DNA of 64,000 bases from assembly GCA_934589155.1 (NCBI GenBank), contig CAKTNP010000001.1:93592-157591 (forward strand), given 5' to 3'. The notes below the pieces were generated by a model. That model did no database searches and was not told the origin of the DNA. It saw only the letters and a program-made list of their open reading frames with translations. Of the stretch, positions 34,217-39,825 are shown in pieces (the first letter of the stretch is position 1; every line of letters begins with the position of its first letter). Source of the stretch: an uncultured Oscillospiraceae bacterium. Its GTDB lineage: Bacteria; Bacillota; Clostridia; Oscillospirales; Oscillospiraceae. The position numbers and the translations under genes were made by a program.

Positions 34217-34417
34217 TTATTCCTCCTCATTTTGGGATTTGAAATTCCCGTGTTCGTCATAGCCGTTTTCCTGTTCCAACCAGATCAAGACGATTCGATA
34301 AACCAGCTTTAGGTTTTCCATGCTCAACTTATCCAGAAGCACATTAAGGCCTTTGGTAATCAGCTTCCGGTCCTCCTTGTTATTGCGGTTCTTGGTATTT
34401 GTTTGGTTCGCTTTCAT
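34217..34417 (-). CDS. Small protein of 66 residues, unknown
   Basis: A Lys/Asn-rich start followed by LSMENLKLVYRIVLIWLEQE, a likely helix, and an acidic end. A GGAGG site stands nine bases before the ATG. Second gene of the leftward small operon that starts at the promoter 34934-34962. Short accessory proteins of this type are common in clostridial phages and conjugative elements; I can assign no role. Confidence 0.65.
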   Translation of the reverse strand: MKANQTNTKNRNNKEDRKLITKGLNVLLDKLSMENLKLVYRIVLIWLEQENGYDEHGNFKSQNEEE

Positions 34418-34448
34418 TTTGTAATTCCTCCATAAATTCTTGACTTAT

Positions 34449-34483
34449 GGATGGGGTTAAGTTACAATTACCTCACCCCATCC
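34449..34483 (-). terminator. Hairpin between small leftward genes
   Basis: GGATGGGGT (34449-34457) pairs with ACCCCATCC (34475-34483), 17-base loop. It lies between the 91- and 66-residue genes and could reduce read-through; a second weak pair, CTTGTGC with GCACAAG (34498-34530), precedes it. Confidence 0.4.
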
Positions 34484-34539
34484 GGGGGTTAAGGCTTCTT
34501 GTGCGTTTGCTTTTCCAGGGCTTGCACAAGGGGCTTTTC

Positions 34540-34815
34540 TTATGCCACGATGAAGCGGCGGGACGTGGTGGCCTTGCTGAATCGCTGCCACAGCTCCGGG
34601 GCAGCGGCCTTCAGGGCCTTGCTGTCCAGGCGGTTGCTGGTGACCTCCTTCCAGGTGATTTTGAAGCTGGTGCCGGTCAGCTCATCGGTGCCGCTGGCGG
34701 TCATGTACGCTTTGAGGGTGTCCTCTGCGGCGGAAATCTCTCCGGCCAGCTCCTCCGCCATTCGGTGCAGCTCCCGCAGTTCGTTAATTTTGGTTTCCAG
34801 TTCGTTCATGCTCAT
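34540..34815 (-). CDS. Small coiled-coil protein common in clostridial mobile elements
   Basis: A 91-residue protein: an N-terminal coiled coil (MNELETKINELRELHRMAEE, given in part) then ITWKEVTSNRLDSKALKAAA and FSKATTSRRFIVA. From memory, proteins with the same TxTSxRxDxKAxK...TTTRRF ending occur beside recombination genes in clostridial phages and integrative elements, without an established function. AGGAGG precedes the ATG. First gene of the leftward operon, facing the RHH repressor. Confidence 0.75.
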   Translation of the reverse strand: MSMNELETKINELRELHRMAEELAGEISAAEDTLKAYMTASGTDELTGTSFKITWKEVTSNRLDSKALKAAAPELWQRFSKATTSRRFIVA

Positions 34816-34933
34816 GGTGTTACCTCCTGATTGTTTGGTTGCCGTCTCTCCGTGCTGCTGCCGCTCCTTTGTGTTTGTCGGGTTGGGTTACAACAGGCGG
34901 TGTTGAAATTGGCTCCCAACTCTTTACGTGAAT

Positions 34934-34962
34934 ATGATAACGTATATGTGACCATATATCAA
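34934..34962 (-). promoter_or_regulatory. Leftward promoter of the small-protein operon
   Basis: TTGATA (34957-34962) and TATCAT (34934-34939) on the minus strand with a 17-base spacer. Operator 1 (34943-34958) fills the spacer. Confidence 0.7.
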
Positions 34963-35023
34963 GATGGAGAAATGCACAAATATGTTCCCATATATTTATG
35001 AACATTTTATATGGACACATATA
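34943..35023. promoter_or_regulatory. Three palindromic operators TATATG-N4-CATATA
   Basis: Perfect copies at 34943-34958 and 35008-35023 and a copy with one change at 34979-34994. Copy 1 sits in the leftward promoter spacer, and copy 3 covers the -35 of the rightward promoter. Half-sites with four-base spacing fit a ribbon-helix-helix repressor, and the rightward gene encodes one. Confidence 0.75.
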
Positions 35024-35040
35024 GAAATATGTGCTATAAT
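35012..35040 (+). promoter_or_regulatory. Rightward promoter of the RHH repressor gene
   Basis: TGGACA (35012-35017) and TATAAT (35035-35040) with a 17-base spacer; start near 35047. Operator 3 overlaps the -35, so the promoter should be self-repressed. Confidence 0.75.
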
Positions 35041-35111
35041 TTAGCTATGGTGGAGAAGGTGACCTTATATGGCTGCCCCCACAAGAAGTGCAATCAAAGG
35101 GAGGGCTTACC

Positions 35112-35324
35112 ATGGACGAGCAGGAAAAGAAAGTTAGCGCAGCGCAGCGGCGAGCAGCAGATAAATACTTAGAAAAGTTTGATGAAATGCGTGTCAGAGT
35201 TCCCAAAGGGCAGAAGAATATAATCAAAGCCCATGCAGATACGATGCAGGAATCGCTCAACGGCTTTATTATCAGGGCAATCACAGAAACCATGGAGCGG
35301 GACGCTGCCATCGATAGCGAATAA
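35112..35324 (+). CDS. Ribbon-helix-helix (Arc-type) regulator
   Basis: A 70-residue protein, MDEQEKKVSAAQRRAADKYL at the start, then a beta strand MRVRVPKG and two helices (QKNIIKAHADTMQESLNGFI given in part, AITETMERD). This is the Arc/MetJ fold with an N-terminal helical extension. The ATG at 35112 is preferred to one eight codons upstream for its GGGAGGG site. It should bind the three TATATG-N4-CATATA operators and control both its own promoter and the divergent operon. It could also be an antitoxin, but no partner toxin adjoins it in the same direction and spacing. Confidence 0.8.
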   Translation: MDEQEKKVSAAQRRAADKYLEKFDEMRVRVPKGQKNIIKAHADTMQESLNGFIIRAITETMERDAAIDSE

Positions 35325-35366
35325 AGATTTGTACGTAAAACGACATATAGCGGCATGAAATAGCGC

Positions 35367-35395
35367 TTGACAATATATCAAATAAGGAATATACT
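35367..35395 (+). promoter_or_regulatory. Promoter of the toxin-antitoxin pair
   Basis: TTGACA (35367-35372) and TATACT (35390-35395) with a 17-base spacer; start near 35402, giving a very short leader before the toxin ATG at 35419. Confidence 0.8.
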
Positions 35396-35418
35396 ATACA
35401 TAGACAGAGGGTGCATGA

Positions 35419-35769
35419 ATGTTTGAAGTTGAGTTTTACTGTCTTCCCAGCGGCGAAAAGCCCGTTGTGGAATTCCTGGATGGTTTGGATAAGAAAATGC
35501 GTGCGAAGGCCTTGCACAGTATTTCCGTTCTCGAAGAATTTGGAAATCAGCTCCGGGAGCCGCACTCTAAGCCTATGGGCGAAGGCCTGTTTGAGCTTCG
35601 GATTCAGTTTGCCAGCGATATTTCCCGGATATTCTATTTCTTCGTGGTGGATAATAAAATCATCCTGACCAACGGCTTTATTAAGAAAACCATGCGCACC
35701 CCGAAAGCTCAGCTTGACCTTGCCCGAAAATACAAGGCCGACTATGAGAGGAGGCACACCCATGAGTGA
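35419..35769 (+). CDS. RelE/HigB-family toxin (Gp49-like)
   Basis: A 116-residue protein of the phage-derived Gp49/HigB-like RelE superfamily: VEFYCLPSGEKPVVEFLDGL at the start, ELRIQFASDISRIFYFFVVD in the middle and FIKKTMRTP near the end, where Lys and Arg residues contact ribosome-bound mRNA in relatives. Toxin-first order with a downstream Xre antitoxin is the HigBA arrangement. The coding ends overlap by eight bases. The pair lies just inside attR and may stabilise the element. Confidence 0.88.
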   Translation: MFEVEFYCLPSGEKPVVEFLDGLDKKMRAKALHSISVLEEFGNQLREPHSKPMGEGLFELRIQFASDISRIFYFFVVDNKIILTNGFIKKTMRTPKAQLDLARKYKADYERRHTHE

Positions 35770-36034
35770 TTTTCGGAAGTATCTGGATAGCCAGATGAAC
35801 GATCCTGAATTTGCCGCCGAATACGAGGCTATGCAGCCTGAGTATGAAGCGATCCGGGCTGTGATCGCCGCCCGCCTGGAAAGCCGAATGACCCAAAAGG
35901 AGCTGGCAGAGAAAACCGGCATCCGGCAATCCAATATCAGCCGCATCGAAAACGGCTCCAGCAGTCCCACCGTGGAGACCCTGGCCCGTATTGCCGCTGG
36001 TTTGGGAAAGCATCTCAAAATTGAATTTAACTGA
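35762..36034 (+). CDS. XRE-family antitoxin (HigA-like)
   Basis: A 90-residue protein, MSDFRKYLDSQMNDPEFAAE at the start and an XRE helix-turn-helix at residues about 40-80 (MTQKELAEKTGIRQSNISRI, then SPTVETLARIAAGLGK). It would neutralise the toxin encoded just upstream and repress the shared promoter. The ATG at 35762 has GAGAGGAGG upstream and overlaps the toxin stop. Confidence 0.9.
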   Translation: MSDFRKYLDSQMNDPEFAAEYEAMQPEYEAIRAVIAARLESRMTQKELAEKTGIRQSNISRIENGSSSPTVETLARIAAGLGKHLKIEFN

Positions 36035-36044
36035 CATAGCACAA

Positions 36045-36079
36045 AACCGGGAACCATCCATGACGGACGGCTCCCGGTT
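36045..36079 (+). terminator. Probable terminator of the toxin-antitoxin operon
   Basis: AACCGGGA (36045-36052) pairs with TCCCGGTT (36072-36079), with an inner CCATCC/GGACGG-like pairing, then ATCTTTGCC. The T run is weak. Confidence 0.55.
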
Positions 36080-36156
36080 ATCTTTGCCTGTGGCACTGAA
36101 CACCCGCTCCAAGGACGGCTTACGCCAATGTTTTGACCTTTGGAGCGGGTCTGAAA

Positions 36157-36199
36157 TTTTGGGCCAATTTTGGGCCACACCCTATGAAATGGCCCAAAA
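36157..36199. promoter_or_regulatory. Putative integrase arm sites, right end
   Basis: TTTTGGGCCA at 36157-36166 and 36168-36177, same spacing as at the left end, plus a close inverted copy TGGCCCAAAA at 36190-36199. They lie about 100 bases inside attR. Confidence 0.6.
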
Positions 36200-36295
36200 T
36201 GATACACAACGAAAAGTTGTGATTTACCATACAATATACTGAGAAACGGCACATTTTATAACAGTAAAATACGATACTTTATGAAATAATCAGCT

Positions 36296-36341
36296 CTCAT
36301 AACCCGGAGGTCGTAGGTTCAAATCCTGCCTCCGCAACCAT
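36296..36341 (+). repeat. attR: 46-bp direct repeat of tRNA-fMet 3' part
   Basis: Identical to 25546-25591. It is a tRNA fragment lacking the acceptor 5' strand and D arm, so it is not a functional tRNA. Confidence 0.95.
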
Positions 36342-36385
36342 ATCGGGTGGTCATAAGGGATTTCCCTTATGACCACCCGATTTTT
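36342..36385 (+). terminator. Original chromosomal terminator of tRNA-fMet
   Basis: A perfect 19-bp stem (36342-36360 with 36363-36381), two-base loop, followed by T residues. It sits directly after attR, where the tRNA ended before integration. Confidence 0.92.
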
Positions 36386-36422
36386 CTATTCTGATACGGT
36401 TTGCGGTTTGATGCAGGGAGCA

Positions 36423-36779
36423 GGTGAACCGCACCCCGTCAAGAGGACAGTGAAAAAAATATAAAGTTTTTCTGGTCAGCAGCGAGTGCTGCTGGCCGTT
36501 TTTTTATGCGGCGAGGCAAAGCGTGTGCTTTTCCATCGGCGTCAGGACGCCCAGATTGCGCTGGACACGTCTGGTGCTGTAATAACGGATGTAGTTCTCA
36601 ATCACTTGAACGAGTTTCCGCTTACTGGTGAACCGTCTGCCGTAATAGCGTTCCCGCTTCAAAATGCCCCAGAGGCCCTCCATCGGACCGTTGTCGATGC
36701 AATGCGCCACGCGGGACATACTCTGCGTCATTCCCGCCTGCACAAGCTTATTGTGGAAGGCGCGGTTGGTGTATTGGAA
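36423..36779 (-). pseudogene. IS3-family transposase remnant with one IS end
   Basis: Minus-strand codons 36779 to 36504 encode the C-terminal part of an IS3/IS150-type OrfB: FQYTNRAFHNKLVQAGM, then CIDNGPMEGLWGILKRERYY with the last catalytic Glu, and RRVQRNLGVLTPMEK. A stop precedes FQY, and the first two thirds of the transposase are absent. The plus-strand sequence TGAACCGCACCCCG at about 36433 resembles an IS3 end. A terminator-like hairpin (GGTCAGCAGC/GCTGCTGGCC then T) lies between this end and the frame. It cannot transpose. Confidence 0.8.
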
Positions 36780-36840
36780 TTAACATACATCGGAATGGCC
36801 TGAATAAGCGTAAATGTGGAATGTGGTCGGAGTTAAGGCG

Positions 36841-37080
36841 TCAGCATTCTGCAGCTCCTTCCGCTTGCGCATGGATTCCTTGCCTCCGTATGCCCGGAGC
36901 GCAGGTCAGATAGGTTTTGCCGCTGCCGGCGGCACCCGACAGAATGATGTTGTGGTGCTCCTGGACGCAGTTGCAGACACCGAACTGCAGCAGCTCCTTT
37001 TGCTTCAGCCCTCTGCCGGGCAGATACTCCACATTCTCAAAGCAAGCCCCGGATCCAAGAAGGCTGCCTGGCGAATCGTT
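36841..37080 (-). pseudogene. IstB-like ATPase fragment (IS21 family)
   Basis: A minus-strand segment reads NVEYLPGRGLKQKELLQFG, then HHNIILSGAAGSGKTYLTCA, which is the N-terminal part and Walker A of IstB, the IS21 transposition helper. Neither the usual upstream IstA nor the rest of IstB is present, and the reading is out of context on both sides. Inactive fragment. Confidence 0.75.
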
Positions 37081-37175
37081 TTTTAGGTGGTTGGTTTTCG
37101 GGCATTTTATGCAGCCTATTAGCCTTACACTTGCATAATGGTGCATTCTGAAATGTTTTGGAATGCATACAGTGA

Positions 37176-37604
37176 AGATATATTGTCGTCACGTTGAACA
37201 ATGCGCTGTCTTACTGGAATGAGCTGTTGGCCTTCCCCGCCTTCTTCCCCGTCCGTGAGGATGTGGTCGCCAACGAGGGCTGGTGCACCGACGCTTCTAC
37301 CTTCGTTTCCAACGGCGCTTATCAGATGACCGGCTGGGATCACAACTCCGTCATCACCCTGACCAAGAACGAGAACTATTGGGATGCTGAGAACGTCACC
37401 ATGAAGGAGATCAAGTTCTACCTGTCCGATGACGCCAACAATATGCTCACCAACTTCAAGAACGGCGATTGGCTGCTGATCGACGACGTGCCCACCAACG
37501 AGATTGCTTCTCTGAAGGAGGAGTATCCCACCGAGTTCGTGGTGGCCGGTCAGATCGGTACCTACTACGTCTGCTGGAACATTAACGAAGAACTGCTGCC
37601 CTAA
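37176..37604 (+). pseudogene. Oligopeptide-binding protein (OppA/SBP_bac_5) internal fragment
   Basis: About 140 codons resemble the middle-to-late part of an OppA-type solute receptor: SYWNELLAFPAFFPVREDVV, then STFVSNGAYQMTGWDHNSVI and LTKNENYWD. A full receptor has about 500-600 residues. There is no signal peptide and the last native codons give way to a stop after NEELLP. Codon use is that of a highly expressed host gene, so this is a recent rearrangement, not a functional gene. Confidence 0.85.
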
Positions 37605-37650
37605 GCAGACCTTAGCGTAGCAGGAGGAATTCCGAGCTTCCAAATGAACT

Positions 37651-37700
37651 GCACCCCGCTTACCAGGCGCTGCACAGTGCCTGATAAGTGGGGTGCTTTT
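37651..37700 (+). terminator. Long imperfect hairpin, terminator or IS-end remnant
   Basis: Arms 37651-37668 and 37679-37696 pair over 18 positions with about three mismatches; TTTTG follows. The bases just before and into the left arm, TGAACTGCACCCCG, resemble the IS3-type end seen near 36433, in the same orientation. Confidence 0.55.
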
Positions 37701-37895
37701 GTGCCTGAAGGGCTCTCAATGGTGTAGTGTCAACCCCATTAGGCAGACAAAACGACAGCGCGATGATCTCCTTTGAATTGCGTTATGCTGTATGCCGGCG
37801 GTGAGAACGCGATCAATCATGCTTTGTTTTATGCTTCTGCCGTAAACAAACTTGTGGATTTTCTTGATTGAAAGACATTTGAAATTACATTTTTC

Positions 37896-37924
37896 TTGAC
37901 TTGATTGATAAAAGGTAATATAAT
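37896..37924 (+). promoter_or_regulatory. Promoter of the surface-fibre locus
   Basis: TTGACT (37896-37901) and TATAAT (37919-37924), 17-base spacer, in an AT-rich stretch. Start near 37931, about 265 bases before the first gene. Confidence 0.85.
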
Positions 37925-37930
37925 TTCATA

Positions 37931-38170
37931 AGAGTAAAATTGAAATCTGCACATGCGGGGTGCGGCGCTCCGCAAAGCCGCTATGTAAATACGTCGACTG
38001 TCACTTTGACAGAAACTTTATGGGACCCGTTCAGGAACATAGACACAATGCCCAATGGGCCGAGGCTGAACCGACTATGACAGCCAGCTGCTGTGATACT
38101 GCGCCGGCATATTCGGTAAGCCGTGTTGATACCAGCTTTGGACTTGTGCAGGCCAGAGCGGGCTTTTTTT
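37931..38170 (+). ncRNA. Structured 5' leader ending in a terminator hairpin, possible riboswitch
   Basis: The 240-base untranslated leader contains GCAAAGCC near 37973, a compact hairpin CTGTCA/TGACAG near 38000, GACAGCCAGC near 38080, and at its end a GCTTTGG/CCAGAGC stem (38135-38141 with 38153-38159) followed by GGGC and seven T. A terminator 30 bases before the first ribosome site implies attenuation or ligand control. The GCAAAGCC and GACAGCCAG pieces recall the c-di-GMP-I class core, but the GNRA-loop arm is not evident and the two pieces are far apart, so I do not name a class. Confidence 0.5.
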
Positions 38171-38197
38171 GAAAGCGGCAGGAAAGGAAACGGAGCT

Positions 38198-38881
38198 ATG
38201 AAAACAGAAACAACGGCGGCCCATTCCGTCCGCCATCGGGTATTTACGGTGATCGGCATCATTTTGTGCGCGATCTTCATTCCGATCATTATCATCAACT
38301 GTACACTGATCGTCAAGCAGTTTACCGATAAAGACAATGTGCCCTCTGTGGGCGGGATCTTTCCTATGATTGTCCTGACCGATTCTATGAAGGGTACCTT
38401 TGATGCCGGTTCTCTGATCATCTGCAGGACTGCCCAGCCGGAGGAGATCCGGGTCGGCGACATTATCTGCTTCTTCGATCCTATGGGCAGCGGCACCACT
38501 ACCACGACCCACCGTGTGATGGAGATCGAAACCGACGAGGATGGGAACCTTTCCTTTATTACCAAGGGCGACGCCAACAATACCGAGGACCTGGCCGCCG
38601 TTCCGGCCAGTAAGCTCGTCGGCGTGTATAGGTTCCATATTGCGGGCCTGGGTTCCTTTGCCCTGTTCATGCAGTCCACGCCGGGCCTCATTATCTTTGT
38701 GGCCCTGCCGATCCTGCTGCTCATCGGCTATGACACCGTTCGCCGCCGGATGTATGAAAAGAAGAAGGACAGCGACACCGATGCCCTCATGGCGGAGCTG
38801 GAGGCTCTGCGGGCGGAAAAGGCCGCCCGGCAGGACCGGACGGACGCCGCGGACCCCGCCGGCGGGGATCAGGAGCGGTAA
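38198..38881 (+). CDS. sipW: SipW-type signal peptidase I (first copy)
   Basis: A 227-residue ER-type signal peptidase. An N-terminal membrane span (about residues 16-40) is followed by the catalytic Ser in LTDSMKG (near 62), His in THRVM (near 104) and Asp in TKGDANN (near 126), the Ser-His-Asp set of SipW in place of the usual Ser-Lys. A second span (about 165-185) and a charged cytoplasmic tail end the protein. SipW enzymes mature TasA-like fibre proteins, and such proteins follow. ATG at 38198 has GGAAAC/GGAG sites; the frame upstream is in the leader. Confidence 0.9.
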   Translation: MKTETTAAHSVRHRVFTVIGIILCAIFIPIIIINCTLIVKQFTDKDNVPSVGGIFPMIVLTDSMKGTFDAGSLIICRTAQPEEIRVGDIICFFDPMGSGTTTTTHRVMEIETDEDGNLSFITKGDANNTEDLAAVPASKLVGVYRFHIAGLGSFALFMQSTPGLIIFVALPILLLIGYDTVRRRMYEKKKDSDTDALMAELEALRAEKAARQDRTDAADPAGGDQER

Positions 38882-38992
38882 TTATTGTTTCGGCTATTTC
38901 ACCGGCGGGAGCCACGCCTGCCGGTGGGGTGCATATATCAACCCGATCCCGTGATGCAGGATCAAAAAACCTTAAAAAAGGAGTTATCAGTG

Positions 38993-39658
38993 ATGAAGAA
39001 AAACAAAGCAATGCGCCTGGCGTCTGCTCTGTTGGTGCTGACTCTGCTGACCACCTGCGCCATCAGCGGCACCTTCGCAAAGTATACGACTTCCACGACC
39101 GGCACCGATAATGCCCGTGTTGCCTACTGGGGCTTTGATCAGGGTGCTACCACCAACATCGACCTGTTCGATGGCGAGTACGCCAATGTGAAGTCTTCCG
39201 GTGCAGTTGACGGCTTTACCAACGTCATCGCTCCCGGCACCGAGAAGTCCACGACCTTCGCCTTCGGCTACACCAACTACAAGACCGGCAAGATTACGGC
39301 CCCTGAAGTTGCCTACACCTTCACCGTGAATCCTACCGTCACCGGCGATTACGATGAGCTGGATGCGAACCCCAGCTTCAAATGGACGCTGAAGAAGGGT
39401 GATGATGCTGCGACCGAGTATGGTACCGTTGCTGAGCTGCTGGCTGCCATCAAGGCACTGTCCGGCGACCCCTCCGGCACCAAGACCTATAACCCCGGCG
39501 AGCTGCCTGCCGACTTCACTGCCGCCGACGAGGTCTATACCATCGGCTGGGAGTGGGCGTTTGTAGGCAATGACACCGGCGACACCGCAATGGGCAACTC
39601 CCAGACCCTGGAGAATGTGACCTTCACCATCACCATCACTGCGACCCAGGTCGACTGA
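38993..39658 (+). CDS. TasA/camelysin-like secreted fibre protein 1
   Basis: A 221-residue protein with a SipW-dependent signal peptide: MKKNKAMRLASALLVLTLL then ISGTFAKYTTS, the characteristic TxGTFAKY cleavage region. The mature domain (ARVAYWGFDQG; VIAPGTEKSTTFAF; EVAYTFTVNPTV; WEWAFVGNDTGDTAMGN) is a TasA/CalY-like jelly-roll. AAAAAAGGAG precedes the ATG. As the first structural gene after the peptidase and just before two hairpins, it is likely the major subunit. Confidence 0.88.
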   Translation: MKKNKAMRLASALLVLTLLTTCAISGTFAKYTTSTTGTDNARVAYWGFDQGATTNIDLFDGEYANVKSSGAVDGFTNVIAPGTEKSTTFAFGYTNYKTGKITAPEVAYTFTVNPTVTGDYDELDANPSFKWTLKKGDDAATEYGTVAELLAAIKALSGDPSGTKTYNPGELPADFTAADEVYTIGWEWAFVGNDTGDTAMGNSQTLENVTFTITITATQVD

Positions 39659-39695
39659 TCCCACCGAAACGTACATGATCTGAATCCATAGGTTT

Positions 39696-39770
39696 CCCTC
39701 TCCTCTCTTGTGGCGGAGGGGAGAGGGAGGCTTTTCAAAGTACCGAAGGGCTCCTTCGGTACTTTGAAAA
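39696..39770 (+). terminator. Two hairpins after the first TasA-like gene
   Basis: CCCTCTCC (39696-39703) can pair with GGAGAGGG-type sequence near 39719-39727. A second hairpin is a perfect 18-bp stem, 39732-39749 with 39753-39770, with a three-base loop and A/T-rich base. There is no long T run afterwards, so partial termination or mRNA end protection is more likely than full stop. Confidence 0.65.
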
Positions 39771-39825
39771 ACCTGCTGCGGACCGAAAGACTGATATGCT
39801 GCGGCCATTCCGAAAGGAGCCCGTT

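Larger units (their letters stand above)
25592..36341. mobile_element. Integrated 10.75-kb phage-satellite-like element
   Basis: The segment lies between two exact 46-bp att repeats, one in an intact initiator tRNA and one a tRNA fragment. Order: integrase and repressor (minus), then Cro-like and AlpA/Xis-like regulators, replication-organiser and DnaC-like proteins, small and large terminase, a zinc-ribbon protein, a coiled-coil protein with two starts, a sigma factor, three small minus-strand genes facing an RHH repressor, and a RelE/Xre pair. There is no portal, capsid, tail, holin or endolysin gene. The arrangement resembles phage satellites (PICI-like) that borrow particles from a helper, or a prophage that has lost its structural genes; its compactness and the intact-looking reading frames favour the former. 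Confidence 0.85.

Noticed and set aside
34820..35020. Minus-strand 66-codon frame across the divergent promoter region
   Set aside because: It covers both promoters and the three operators, has no ribosome site and no family resemblance.
36296..36341. Second tRNA gene
   Set aside because: Only the anticodon-to-CCA part is present; it is the attR copy of the attachment site.
37931..38170. Firm call of a c-di-GMP-I riboswitch
   Set aside because: Two short core-like words are present, but the tetraloop arm and proper spacing are not; left as an unassigned structured leader.
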